A DNA stretch of 64,000 nucleotides from Fratercula arctica (Eukaryota > Chordata > Aves > Charadriiformes > Alcidae): the NCBI GenBank assembly GCA_947846985.1, contig CANTUZ010000002.1, positions 18,429,587 through 18,493,586 on the forward strand. Reading direction: 5' to 3'. The notes beneath the pieces were generated by a model. It had not been told where the DNA came from. It searched no databases and saw only the letters and a program-made list of their open reading frames with translations. Shown piece by piece: positions 39,101 to 52,860 of the stretch; position 1 is the stretch's first letter; each line of letters opens with the position of its first letter. The position numbers and the translations under genes were made by a program.

Positions 39101-41999
39101 CCTGTGTATCTTTACAGCTGGATTATGGGTTTAGGAAAGTCAAATGCCCTGAGACCACAGATACAGGGTAACTGTTTATAGAGGAGAGGAGGAGGGTGAA
39201 AATCAACAAATTCCTGTGATATATTGTCTGTCATCTGTACGTGACACTCCGAGACCTTCAAATGCTTAAACTAAAGACCTAAATATAATTTAGTTTGTAA
39301 AAATATACCTTGGTTATAATAAAATGATAATAGTGGAACTTGGCAACAGAGCACCTAATAAATAGTACACTTTTGAAATGTGCCTGGGATCCAAGTACAT
39401 ACTCTTTTACTGTGTAGTTAAAGCATGTGGCAGGACATGCTAGACCAAGATTTTCTTTTTGTCTTTCCAGTGGAAAACTAAAGTTCTTTGTTTAAGTGAA
39501 GCCCATTGGGAATTTTTCTTAAGTAAAACAAGGAGCTAAAGAATTCCATTCCCCTTTGCCAACTTTTTTCCTCCTTCAAGCCAAATTATCGATTAATGGG
39601 GCATTAAATATCAAATACTGCCTAGTTATATTCATACCCTTTTTTATTTAGGCTCCTTCAATGCTTTCTTATTGGTGCTTCAAACACAGTTGAATTAAAA
39701 GATGAGATATTTTATTGGGAAAAGACTACCCCTTCTAAACCTTTTTTGCCTTATAAAAGTAAAGGTCAATAATCTGAAAGTCACTAAATTTGCATACTTA
39801 ACCCTGTGTTTGATTTTTTGAAAGGAAAAAGTATCCCTGCTCCTTTAAGATCTTCTTCTTCCCGAGCTTCATTCTTTGCCTTCTTCATTAGCTGTCTCCA
39901 TTTCGGTACCCTATCGTTTTGCCAGCAGAGCAGCCAAGTGAATGCTTGACCATATTTTTGTCTGGCTCTAGCGAAACCGTGATCTGACAATAGAATACTT
40001 TTCTCTGGGTTTTCCTTCTTTCCCCGGGGAACCATACTTCAAGGGCAACCTGCTTGTCCAGCATATGAACATGTGGAAAATCCACTGCTATGCACTAATG
40101 ATTTTCAGATGGGCAATTGTTGCTGAAAATCATCCCAAGAGCAGCAGCTTCTCCATTGTAGCACCTAACCACTTTGGGATCGCATTGCTTGTAGATGATC
40201 TGGAATAAACCCTTTGCATTTATGTGTAAGGTGGTGACGTGCTACATCACACATGTAGCAGCAAAATTTAGGGGGAAAGGAGGTAAAAGTTACAGTTGTG
40301 GTTCTTTTTTGGCCATTGCAATGTGCATCAAAATCTGACACTTATTTTAGCTTGAAAACATAAATGTAGGAAAAAGTCGAGCTATGCCAAGGATCCACAA
40401 CAGCAAGGCAGAATCACCCTAAATATTGTCCACAAATTAATCGCTTTCAAACTTTTGTTTTAAATATTTACAAGGAGACTTATCACATGCTGTGAGAGAG
40501 AAGAACGTGTTTTAAATTTTGAATAATTTCTATTACCGTTCTTCTCAGAACTGCATTCTTTTTAAACAACTTTCGCTTTTAGTCTATAATTAAAGCCAAA
40601 GTTTTCTTTAAATTTTAAAAGCTTGTCCTTGGACTAAAATAACATGGAACATTTTTAAACATTGATCCAAGCTGCTGTAGATACATTTTATTTCAACCAC
40701 AGAGCCTGCAGTTGGATTCCTGGCTTTGCCAGATCGACTACGACCTGGGAGTGTGGCAGTAATGACTCTGGAGTCCTGGATGCTGCGCTACCAGCGAGGA
40801 GGGTTGTTTTTCTGGAGTTGTTCCTCCCTTTGGGCCCTATTCATGAATGACTTAATCTCTGCGTATGATCAAATGTCATGCAAGTTACTGTGCATAGAAA
40901 AAAATCAAGGAATGCTGCTCTTCCCCGCGTTCCTTACATGGAATTGCTGTGCCTGCCCAGCAAGCAGTTGGAGAGCGGTAAGGGTGGGAAGCGAGCAGCA
41001 GCAAAAACACACATAAAAAACCACCAGAAGCAATATAAAAAGAGGGAGACGAAGAAAACAGAGAAAACTCTGAAGGATTGGATGTGCAAGTTGGATTGGG
41101 CTGTGTGTGGACAGCTCTAGCTTGCCCAGGCAGCACCAGCTGGAGGGGGGAGCCGGGCTTTTGACTGGGGAGTGTTACAGGGGCGATACGTTCACCGTGA
41201 AAAACAAAAGTGTTCCCTGGTATTTTCTCTGGAGCGTTGGCCATAAAGCTGATTTCTAGTGCGTGTTTCTATTAGCTTGTTTTGTCTTGGAAAGCAAGTG
41301 TTTGCTGTTTTGATGGGCAGATCTCAAGAAGTTCAGGAAATCAATGCTTCTTAATCTTTTTATCCTTTTGACCTAATTGCTTGTGTGGTGTAATTCTGTC
41401 CTTTCACAGGATGTTAAACCACTTCACTTGAAGCCAAGACAGAGATTTTCATTAGTTGTGGTATTAATTACATGATGCGTGCTATACAGGGGACTTTTCG
41501 TGTGATGTTTTGGTATTTTCTTAGAGATCCAGCAGAATACAGGGGATGAAGCAGCACATAACTGTCTCCACAGTTTTACAGACCTCTTCCTAATTCTTTT
41601 AAGTTCCAGCAAAATTTTAGCTTATGTTAGGTGCTGTTCTCAGTTAAAAGTGAAGACAGGATTCATATTATCTGAGTTGTTTTTCTCATCACCAACACTC
41701 TGCGGCCTCTGCAAGAAATTATGTCTGTCTCTCCGTGCCCTGGTGTGGGGACAGATTGCTATAGCAGGACTCCCACGGCAAACAGAGACTGGTGGCAAAT
41801 GGGGAATAACTTGGTTCAGGTGCTGAACTCCTCCAGCTGTCAATGGAAGCTACACTTGTTTGTCCAGGGCAGTGACTGGAATAGTCATTTACCTCTTTTT
41901 GAGACACTTTCCATCCCTTCAGTACCGACAATGGACTTAAAAGATGTACCTTGCCTTTCAGGCAGGTTATGGCTGGAGTAGCATTTTAGCTCTAGGAGG

Positions 42000-42240
42000 C
42001 AAAAAAGAGAACAAAGGATGGGGATAAGGGGAAAAGGAAAACTCACAGCCAGGAAATAAATACAGGTGGGAAAATAAAGGACAGAACCTTTAAAGACTGT
42101 AGAGAGAAGAGAGTGCTGAGACAGGGCAAGGAAAGGGGAATGCAGAATTGAGGACAAGAACAAAAAGGAAGAGGAAAGGGGAGAGCGATGGAGGGGAAGG
42201 AAGAGGAAAGAAGGATCAAAGGAATGAAGGTAAGAAGAGA
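42000..42240 (+). repeat. Purine-rich (A/G) low-complexity block
   Basis: About 240 bases with strong A/G bias on the + strand and many GGAAAGG/GAGGAA-like words but no fixed period. It is low complexity and not attributable to a known element. Confidence 0.7.
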
Positions 42241-42633
42241 AAATACTGGGGAAGCAGATACGATGGAAATACTGGTAGGAATCTGGAGTGTAACTGGGAA
42301 GGGCTCTAGAATAAACTAGGGAAGCATAGGAGATGTTAGCATTTTTGACAATTCAAAATGAGAAGTTTGACGTTGCTCCCTTTCAAAGTGTTTGACAAAC
42401 AAGGATAGATAAACATTCAAGATATATATTTTACCACTCTTCTTGGAAGGCACCTTTGAGTCTAATTACTATGTCTTGGCATTTTTTTTCCATGTTACAG
42501 AGGCTAAGAGCAAATAAAGTTCCAGAATAGGGTATGACCTTGCTTAGAACACAAAGCAAATTAATCCAAACTGTTGCTCACAACTCAGGGAAAAAACAGA
42601 ACTTAGTCTGAGACTGGGACATACTTTAGTTCT

Positions 42634-42686
42634 GGTGGCAGTGGTGGTGGGGGTTGTGTGTGTCTGTTTTGTGGGGGGGGGGTGGT
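42634..42686 (+). repeat. G-rich block with G9-10 run
   Basis: GGTGG, GGTGGTGGGGG, a TG run, and a run of nine or ten G followed by TGG lie within about 50 bases. The pattern is compatible with a G-quadruplex. It lies in MKX intron 4. Confidence 0.7.
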
Positions 42687-44060
42687 TATTAATTTCTGAG
42701 TTTCTTGGTGCATCCGCAATCCCTGACTAAGCTGGACACAAAAGTATAGAAGAGGTTTCATACTTTGACTTAATCATACCCAACCCAGAGTTTGTCAAAT
42801 CCCACCAAGACCTATTTTGAAAACTGTACCTAGTTTTCAGGCTGCTGTAAGACAGCTTGGCCAAATGTGGAGGCTTCTGTGACCCAGCGCTCCTGAAAGT
42901 TTGAACTTGTCCCAGGTCTGCGCCTCTCTGTACATTTTGCAGATCAGATCTCCCATTTGAAAGTTTTTCAAGTCATCATCTCTAAGTTGCAGGCAGAAAA
43001 TCTTCTTAAGCTATTGCATAGTTGGCTGAGGACAATGTCTTTGTGCTCCTCTGAGGTGATCATCGGTCAGTAGCATAGAAAGGACATCACCTGGGATGGA
43101 CCGATAGTCTGATCCTCTATGGCAAATCATGCATTCCTATATAGTTCATGATATATATGAACCTAAAATATGTCATGCCAGATCAGATTATACATATAAT
43201 TTTCAAGTTCAACAAAAGGTTTTGTTTCTTTTTCCCCCATCATTTTTTAAAGAAACAGAGTTTATCTGAATTAAAAACATGATTGGTGATGACGAGTGGG
43301 TGGTTCTGTTTACCCTGCCACATTATATAGTACCACTTTTACTCCTTGTTTGGATAGCAGTCACAAGACCCAGATATCAAGCTGTGAAAGTATTTTTCTT
43401 GCAGCAGCCTTTCTTTTTTTGGCAGGCAGTGGCTTTGGAGATGCCTCGCGTTTTGTCATGTGATTGGACTGCTGATGAGGTTTCTGTGCTGCCTCATTTT
43501 CTTGGATTCCATCTGAATTAACTCTTCTTTGGGTCACTATTGTTAGCACACTTCTGAATGAGCGGGGTTTTGCATCATAGTGTGATGAGCTCCTAATACT
43601 TAGTCTCTGTAAGAAAACAGCCCGTAAAGAAGGAATTTGCTGCATTTGTTCCATGTGACAGAAATCTGTTTTCTGTACCTCCAGCTGTCCACATCGAAAA
43701 CACATTCCTTCTTCACAGTAATATTCCTTCCTGAAACAAGGGAAAACGAGGGGAAATGACTAGTATATAATCGTTCCATCTAAAAACATTCAGTTTAGTC
43801 TTGTAAACACATAAACTAGTTCTTTGTAAACAAATACCTTAATTTTCTTTAAACTGAATATTTAAATGTCAAAGATAGAGAAGCTGGATATGTCAAACAC
43901 ATATGGTTCCTATTGCATCAGAGGCTTTCTTAATTTTGGTATTCTAATTGAAAAGACATTTTTGAAAGCATGCTAACTTTACAGAAACTAATCTATCTGA
44001 CCGTCTGTCTGGTCTAGTTTTGATTCTTCCATCTATCACCATTCTCAGGAAACATTACTT

Positions 44061-44382
44061 AAAGGGGGCCTACAGGAAAGAAGGGGAGGAACTCTATCAG
44101 GAAACGTAGTGATAGGACAAGAGGTAACAATTTTAAACAGAAAGATGGTAGATTTAGATTAGATATTAGGAAGAAATTTTTCACTGTGAGGGTGGTGAGA
44201 CACTGGCACAGGTTGCCCAGAGAAGCTGTGGATGCCCCAATCCCTGCAAGTGTTCAAGGCCAGGCTGGATGGGGCTTTGAGCAGCCTGGTCTAGTGGGAG
44301 GTGTCCCTGCCCGTGGCAGGGGGGTTGGAACTGGATGATTTTTAAGGTCCTTTCCAACCTAAACCATTCTATGATTCTATGA
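44061..44382 (+). mobile_element. CR1 LINE, 3'-end fragment
   Basis: About 320 bases match the conserved 3' part of avian/sauropsid CR1 non-LTR retrotransposons. Landmarks are the GATTAGATATTAGGAAGAA segment, the TTCACTGTGAGGGTGGTGAG segment, CAGGTTGCCCAGAGAAGCTG, GGCTGGATGGGGCTTTGAG, and the octamer tail ATTCTATGATTCTATGA at 44366-44382. It is 5' truncated, as most copies are, so it lacks the reverse transcriptase region and cannot move. It is inserted sense to MKX inside intron 4. No clear target-site duplication is seen, which is normal for CR1. Short frames overlapping it are chance. Confidence 0.93.
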
Positions 44383-47300
44383 ATATCTTCCACTTCAAAT
44401 GTACAGCAGTAGTTATATCCCTCATGGACTTTGAATTGCCCTGGATACTTCCAGTGCTTGACATGGAAGCACTTTTTGGGGTAGTTGATGTTGGGGAGCT
44501 GACAGGGGCTTCAAGGGGAGAGCATTAGGAACTGGGAAGGCATGGGAGTAGGCACTATAATTTATTCATAAGTTTTTACCTTATTCCTGAATAATTTATA
44601 ACACAAAATGCCTTGGACTGAGTAATATCTTTAACTGGACAAAATTTCTATCCACATCAGAGAAATACTTCAGGTCTGCTTTAAAATATAAGCTATTTTA
44701 TAAGTGGGGTGAAACAACTACCTGCCTTGGATAAGGCAAAATTTCAGTTTGGCATCCAATATGTATTCATTTTTCCTCCTACAAGTAACAGGCAGAAAAC
44801 TATTAAGTTTACGTCTGAAATAGGTACATTTGAAATAGAAAACACATTTGTATTTCAGGCACTGCCGTTAGGTGTTCTGCCAGCGTGGGCTTTAGCTGCA
44901 GGTGCATGCTCTGCGGCGAGCTGAGCAGTAGACGTCTGCTCGCAGGTTGCGATGGGGTGGGATGTCTTGTGGAGCTGAGGTAGAGCCCCCTCTCCAGCAG
45001 CACCCGCAGCCCTTTGCAGCGCAGGTGCTGGGCTCTGACCTGCTGCAGTGAGTGCACCAGATGTGCCACTGGCTTTGGTCTTAATTATGTATAAATCCAC
45101 CTTGTCCAAGCATACAGAATAGTTAACAATAAATTGCCTTTTTTTAATACACTAACGTGTACAATATAAAGTCCACAAAGGTCATACAGGTCAATTTATT
45201 TATTAAATGGAAATACTTGGGTCCAAAAACCATTATGAATCATTTTGATGTTTTAACTTCAGGATGCAGAGTAAATTATTCCAAAAATAATGGTAGCCAA
45301 ATGTCATTCCCTCCAAACGTTTGTGTAATATCTATTTATCTGTGGGCAGATGACTGCTATGTATAATCAGAGGCAGACTTTTGTCAAATTGAGACTAAGT
45401 AAACACAGCTGAACACAAGCAAGTTGGACTACAACTTTTTTGAGTTTTGCCAGCACTGTTATGACCTTGAAAATCAGCTTTTCTTCAGAGCAATCTGCTT
45501 TCAATATGGGAGAACTTTTAGTGTTTCAAATTAACAAGTGTTGATTAGAAATTTTTTCTGTTTTCTTTTTTATTTTCCAAATAAATGAAAAGTGTGCATT
45601 TGCCCAAAGGACAGCATCCTTTCTGCTGGTTAGAAAGTAGGAATGTTTTGTAAGGGAACATTTCTTGCACGTATCAATAAGAACAAGAACAACAGTTAGA
45701 GAAAGAGCTGTAAACTCATCTGAGGTTTCATTATATAATCAGACAAAATTTTCTACTCTTTCCTTGCAATATAAATGCCTTTTCTTTAAATGTGCCATGC
45801 AAGTAAATGTAGCATTTAGGCAGTAGATTTTAAACCACTACATATATAGATACTGTTTTCATTGTCCTTGAAAAAGTACTGCTTTCATTTATGCGTATTG
45901 CCCGTTTTTCTACAACTTTGTGTCCTGCTAAACATTTTCTACAGATCCTATTTTTCTCTGTGACACAAAAAGAAACAAGTCTGATTTTATTGACAAACAG
46001 GAGTACAATTTGAACCTTAGTTTTGCTATGCAAATTTCCTTCTTTTACATTACTAACCATTTGAGCAGAAAGCATTTTACTGTCTTGATTTTAAAGGCCA
46101 CAGCATTTGGTCAAGGAGGCTTTGGACAGAAGTCAGATAGGAGTCTTGCTCAAAAATTTGTCTTTCAGTAATTACAGCGAGTCTCATCCATTGCCAATAT
46201 ATCTGTTTCAAGGCACTTCTTTTGAAGGGATATTTTTTCATTTTAAGTGCTGTATACAAACCAGCTTACACACCAGATTCAGGGGTAGGACATATGTGCA
46301 CAGCATTGTGGCCAGGGGAGACTTTCTCAAAGTCCTTGTGCCCTGTATCCACAAGTCATACTTCCCAATCTGCTTTTTTGGGGGGGCAGCAATTACCCTT
46401 TTCAAATTTCTAACAAATTCTTACAGCAATAAGTTTAATGCCAGCAGCCAAGCATACACAGCACCTTGTACTTGATGGGTTGCTACAGTATGGCTTTGGC
46501 TTTGCAAGCCAAGTGCCATTCCAGCAGGTAGTCTTGGATGTTTCTTGAAAGAACAGCAGCAGAAGTCTCTTCTTGCTTCAGTTTTCTCTTCCCCTATTGT
46601 TGTAGCAAAAATAAGATGAGGATGCAGTTGGAAATGGGGGGGAGATGGAAGAGGAAGAAGATGATAGAAAAGAGGACAACATGACTAAGCAGCTATTTTA
46701 ATTGAGAATTGCAAACAGTGGATATGCCTATACATTTCTTTATGTTCCTATACTTTGTTCTCTGTACCGAAATGCAGATTTCAGAAAAAAAGCAGGAGAT
46801 GCTGCTCCCAGGCCCTGGTGAGCAATGCTCCTTCTTAATATTAATCAAAATCATTTGGAAAAGGCCGTGATGGCAGGGGGTTTAGACACTTTGTTGTTTT
46901 CTCTGGGCAGCTCCTCCTTGGAGGCTAAGGGTACAGATTCTCAAAGTGTCAGCATCCTGGTTCTTATTCTGGGATTTCTGCTGCACCACAAAGGCTAATG
47001 AGGCTTGTAAAAATAAAACCAGAATGTGCCAGGTGTCATCTAAGCCCATGGAGTGGGCCTCTGGGTGTTTGGAGGGTGCAAAGCAGGTACTAATTGCAAA
47101 GCTTTGGGCCATCGGGCAGGACTTGCCGTGAGTTCTAGCAGCGTGTGGCAGCCGGCCGTGTTCGCATTGCAAGAGGAGGAGGAGAGCCTTGGCGCCAATG
47201 GGGGATATGGGTGGTCAACAGCCTTCAGGGTGCGTTGAGCTGCCCTCAAGATGCTCCTACCTGAGATGGTAGTTGCCTAGGAAGTGCTGTCAGAAGAATA

Positions 47301-50300
47301 TTTTAAGAAGATATACATAGCCTTGAGTTGCATTTGGGGTTGGTGGTTTATGCCAGTGCTAGCCTGTGGGTGAGACACTTTCTCGGCAGTGCTCCGAGAG
47401 GCTGGTTTTGCCAGCACCTTGCTAATTTGTTCATCTGATGTAAAACGGTTGGTGGCAGCCAACTCGGTAGGCTGTGTGGGTGCTTTGTGTACCCTGATGA
47501 GTTTGTACCCTCGAATACAACATCTGCTGGTGGTGCTGGTGGTGCCCGCTGTTGCAGAAGGAGGGCAGGGAGGAAAGCAGGCATTGTCTGCACAGGGGAT
47601 TTGCTGTGTCTGGTTCGCACACCCCTTGCAGGTCTCCATAAATTGTGGTGTATAGCCTATCGCTCTACGGGAAAGGTTTGGCCCACAGGTAAAAGTAAAA
47701 AGTAACAATTCTTGCAAAATGAAAGAAAAAGCTTTTATTGTTTTAAAAGTGGAAACAGAAGTACTACTAATAATAGTAGCGAGTTAATTAGAGAATGTGC
47801 AACATTTCAGTTCACAGAGCTTAAAGCCTTTGAGTCGTAGCTGCCTGGCTTGCGTGGCTGCTCAGAGTCCTCCTCTCATCCTCCGTCCAAAGGCTCAAGG
47901 CCTAGAGTTGGACCGTGTTGGGGGGATCAAAGGATCTCATTTTTTTTCACCAGTTATTCCCTGAAAAGTATGAATGTTATTCATATCTGGCACCGTGGCT
48001 TCCTATCTCATTGCTTTTCTCTATAGAAGTGTAATTTTAAATGGGAGAGGAGGATGCAAGACTCTCTATACAAATATATGAGTGTTGCTTATGCTGCTTG
48101 CCCTTAGGAAAGCACCTAAGCAGGTCAGGGAAGACACAGAAGCAAATTGCAGAAGTGTGAGTTGCTCTGAGATGAAGTTAATTTGGTTGCTCCTCGAGCA
48201 AAAAGTCCACAGTGATTTACAGCAGCATCCGTGAGGGACTGCATTCTATGAATGCACGTTTTCTGTATTTATATGCGTATATATGTAGCCCCATCGCCCC
48301 TGATTGCAAACCCTGCTGAGTGAAGGGGTTTTTTTGATTTATGGTGACAGGAGGGAAGACTGGTTATTTATACATACTGATAAAACTTCTGAGTTGTTTT
48401 TGATCTACAGATCTTTCAAATTATTCAAAATTCATATTTTTTGAAGTATGTCAGTTGATTTAACCATAAATACCATATGGCTTTGCTATAAATATGTATG
48501 TGTGTTTTAAGTCTGATATAGCAAACTGCTGCAGGAGAGAATTCCCTAAAAGAAATCTCCTGACTTCCAGGAAAACATGTATGAGCTAATGTAAAACAAA
48601 TATGTAGTAAATATGATATTATTGCCTTCTGCACCTGTCTTACATATTTTTGAAGCACCCTATGTTTGCACCAACCTGACATTTTTAAACAAACAGTATT
48701 CACTCTATTTGGGGGAAAAATGTTATGAGGGGCTGCTTTAGATAACTCTCTTTGATCTTGGAGGCTGATAGCCAACAATTCAATTAGGTTTTAGAGGAGG
48801 CTATTGGCTTTAACCGTTGTTAGATAATGTCCGCTATTGTGACTTGGACTATGCTGGTCAAAACAATCAGTGCCTTTTGGGGAGAAATATGTTTAGTAGT
48901 TCTGGATAATACATTTTTCCCCTGTGGTAATGATACATTGTCCTTCAATAATTTGTCATCTTATTAGTACAAAGGCATGGATTACTTTTTGTCACTCATG
49001 ATTCAAAAGATATGTGTTACTATTGTCACAATTATGATTGATTACTACTCTTTTGGTGTAGTTGCTATTTATGTATAGTTTCCAGTGGCCAGTGTAGCTT
49101 TTTCAGGTGAGACCGCTTTGCAGTGATCTCAGAGCATCGGCATCTTCACTCAGAGAAACAGACTGGGCATATTGCCCGTGGTTCGGATACTCTCTATTGG
49201 AAAGCAAATTTGTTTGGCTTGAAATATTGTGGCTCAGGGTCCTCTACAGCTCAGCGATTGCGTCTTTGCGAGCTGCTCTTCCTGGGATGAATGGCAGAGG
49301 GTTTGAATACGCCTCGTTGTTATGCAGCGGGTCCTACAGTTAGAGGAGATGAACGGAACAGTGATAATCTCTGCAGCGTCACGGAGTGAGTTGTATAGAG
49401 GCCCCGAAATTCATGCAATTGTGCTATACCAAGAACTGCAAACAGCATATCAAGGTCAGGTTGAGCTAGTGAGCCCCGTCTCTCCACAGCAATCTTTGCT
49501 ACAACATAGGCCCATTAATGTGGCATAGCACTGCTGTGCCACGTGGATAGACGCTGCCCCGCTATGTGGTGCACATTTGCTAAGGCATACCTCAACGTCT
49601 GAGACCCCCAGTGCTGAGAAGTCTGAATTCGTGTCGTTATCAGTTGATGATGCTTCCCCGCTCGTTTCTTGAAACTCACTGTCTCCAAAAGCAGCAGTGT
49701 GTGCTGAATAACAAACCCCTTCACATTCAGGCTCTTCAGGTTTGGGAACGGAGCCAACATTCTTGAAGAATGATTTAGTGGCCAATAAACATCTGCAAAG
49801 TCTGTAAGGCTGTCAGAAGTAGTAACATTGAAAGTAAAGATCATATCAGTAGCAATTCCCCTGTCCTGACAAGGCACTCACTGCAAATATTTGTTCAGTC
49901 ATCCTTGCTCTCATTCCCGTTATCACAGACAGTTTCACATGTCTTGCCAAAAGAGCAATTCCATCTTCTTCCACAAAGCTGTTCACATCCAAGGCCTTTG
50001 CAATGTTAAATACCGGCCTACTACTGTTTCAGGACCTCCCACATGTGCTCCTTTGGAGCGAAGGAGCCTCATCTGTCTTATGCAAAGACTCTGCTGTGAA
50101 AGACTCTTACAACTTCCAGCTAGGGAGCATTTGCAGTGTTAAGGTTGTCCTGCTCCTTGAGGATTCAAGCTCAGTCTGGCTGATTTATTACACTGCACCA
50201 ATCTTCATGGTAATCAGGATAGTCTTTGAGATCTTCTAAGTACGATTCTCCTGCTGAGCCATTGAAATTGCACTGTGCTAGGACTCAAACCATTTGTAAA

Positions 50301-52689
50301 TACAAGGTGATGTTTGGAGAAGGAGGAGGTGTTTCTGCTTCCTCAAAACCTTTTAGCAAATGGGTACATCTTCCTGAATAATTCTGGGAAGGCAATTCTC
50401 CTGCTCCAAGAGCCTTCCCCCTTTTCGCCTGGTTTGCTGCGCTCTCACTTGCCTGGTGAACAGGAAAACTGAAAACACAGCCTTTCTTGAGATACCTCCT
50501 AGTTTACTAGAATCTCTGAGGGCCTGTTCAGAAGGTGTTTGGGAATATTTAGCTTTGGGAAGAAATCCTGTAATGGAAATAATAACAGTGCAAGTTGTGG
50601 GGAGCAGGAACGTGAACACTGCAGTACCTTCACAAGGGAAAGCAAAGGGAGCAGAACTAAAAACTTGACTCAAAATAAATACAATCAAGCACTAAAATCA
50701 TTTTGTGCACAGGAGAATGATTCCCCCTGTGGCTCACTCAGCAACATTTCTTTCTGCTGGTTATTCTGCATACGGTCAGGGAGGTGTGTGACAACAGCTT
50801 TCTGTATAAGTTCCTGTAATTCCTCAGGATGCTAAATAAAGGGGTTCCCATCACATTTCTAGCTAGGTGAGGAAAGAGAAGTAAGCTGGCCCAGTTTGAA
50901 AGAAGCCTCAAAACCCAGCTCACTTCTCTACCAGCAAAACACTAACCTGAACACAGCTGAGCATCTCGGAGCACAGGATGATTAATTTTGAGATGTGCTG
51001 TTCAGTGCCATTTGGTACTCTCCATCTGGTCCTTCACAAACTTTAATACAGTTATTCTTATAAGATGTCTGTAGGATTTCACAAATGGGGAACTGAGGCA
51101 CTGAACAATTACAATTTGAAGTCATTTTAGATACCTAAGACCTTGTTGGATGCTTATGATTTTGTGGCTCTTTATACATTCGAAGCACAGCTCTTGTTGA
51201 CCCCATTTGCACCTGCAAGCGCTCAGCACTGCTGAAGATGGGAGCCCGGGCTCTTGAGTTGGAGTTCAGAGATGAGGGAATGTACTGTGGCATCTGTGAA
51301 AAGGTCGGTTACAACAGCTCGTCCAGCCCCACATAAACCTGTAGCACAAGCAGAGAGACTGTCCATCACTAACTTGATTTTCTTGGCATCATTAAATCCA
51401 TCTGACTATTTTTTATGTTCTTGCATTCCCCTCCTACAACAACCTCGGAGCTGCTGTGCCATGGCATTGAGGTTCTGTGTGGCAAGGTCTCGCCACTGTG
51501 CTGGGTTTGGCCCCGGAGCAGGTCCATCCTGTGCCTGCGGGGAGGCAGCAACCACAGAAAATGCCACATGTGACTGTACTGCTGCATTTCAAGTACGCTT
51601 AGTGGGAAGACAAATTGCTTAGGCATTCCCAGCAGATACAGGTATATAATATGAATATATCTGTATCTCCTTATAGATATAAATAATTTTTAAAATTTCA
51701 CATGTAATCCCTTGATTTGTAGGATCTGTGTGCAACAGTTGTCTGGGTTACCGTGAGGCTCTTTAGCAGCCTACAGCCGTTTTTACGGCTGTTTGTCTGT
51801 TGGAGCCCTCTATGTGCCTATGTATTTCCTTACAAGCTGCTTGAATTTTTATGCTTATGATCACACAGAGAACATTAAGTTTGGAACACAACTTAGGCAC
51901 CTCAGGTTTAGTATTTGCACATAAGTATTGTGTGTATCCTAGCAGCCCATGCAGTGGATGGAAGTAGCTATGTTTAAAAAGATCATATTTGTCAGTGTCT
52001 TCTTTATCTTACAGGCGAGTGAAAGGAACAGTGGATTTCCTCTCCCTGACAGACTTAGCCATTCTTTACTCCATGCTGCTGGCTAAACACAGCCTGGCAA
52101 TCAGTTCTGGCATTCACTGAGAAGTTCCTCCACTTGCCTGAAAATACAGCACCTTGTAATTTAAATTGCCTTTGTGCAGCATATGCCATGTCTGAGCCCA
52201 GTTGGCTCCCAGGGGCAGGAGAGGAGCTGGCTCCTGCCGGGACCGGGGCCACGGGAACGGGGGGCACATTTCTCCGAATTCTGCAGGAGGCTTCTGAAAA
52301 TATCCTGTGCGCACGCATTCATATCGTAACGTTACACCGCACATGTAGGGTCTGCTCCCAAACCCACAGCCAACTAGCATAACAAAATCAGATTTTACTG
52401 CTGTAGTGTCAGCCTAGGGTTGAAATATGACTTTGAAACCCTCCCTTTCACCCCGCTTTTTTAATGAAAAACAATCGAGCTGGAGTGTAATAGTGCTTAC
52501 CCTGGCTGCATTTGACTTTAGCTTTTTACTTTTAAAGCCTTATTTTAGGCTTTAAGAGCTCCCAATTAAACTTTTTAGATCCAGAGTAAAAGCCTGAACG
52601 TGCCTGCCTGCACAACAGTGAGATTCCTGGGTGGGAAAAGGATATTTTTATATTAAAAATAAAGAAAATGAACACAGTGATATGTTTTC

Positions 52690-52860
52690 TCCTGTCATAC
52701 TCCTTCCTCTTCTTTTCCCTAATGAATCTTCATTTGTCATTTTCTCATTTCCTTTTCTTAAACATCTCCCGTGCCCTTTCCTTTATTTCTTGGTTTTTCT
52801 TCCTCTTCTCCTTTTTCCTCTTTTCTTTATTTCACCCTCCCCCTTCCCTGCTGCCTAACT
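52690..52860 (+). repeat. Pyrimidine-rich low-complexity block
   Basis: About 170 bases dominated by C/T words such as TTCCTC and CTTTTC, with no fixed period. It may be an expanded polypyrimidine tract. No exon follows it that I can support. Confidence 0.7.

Noticed and set aside
44181..44393. Minus-strand open frame near 44.3 kb
   Set aside because: It is the reverse of the CR1 3' fragment, which is untranslated in that direction.
44855..45109. Minus-strand Ala/Pro-rich frame considered as a processed pseudogene
   Set aside because: No recognisable parent protein and no poly(A) tail or target duplication.
47348..47620. Minus-strand frame of about 75-90 codons near 47.5 kb, considered as an antisense exon
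   Set aside because: It is closed by a stop before the good donor near 47.27 kb. Only a 26-base piece in another frame fitted the chain.
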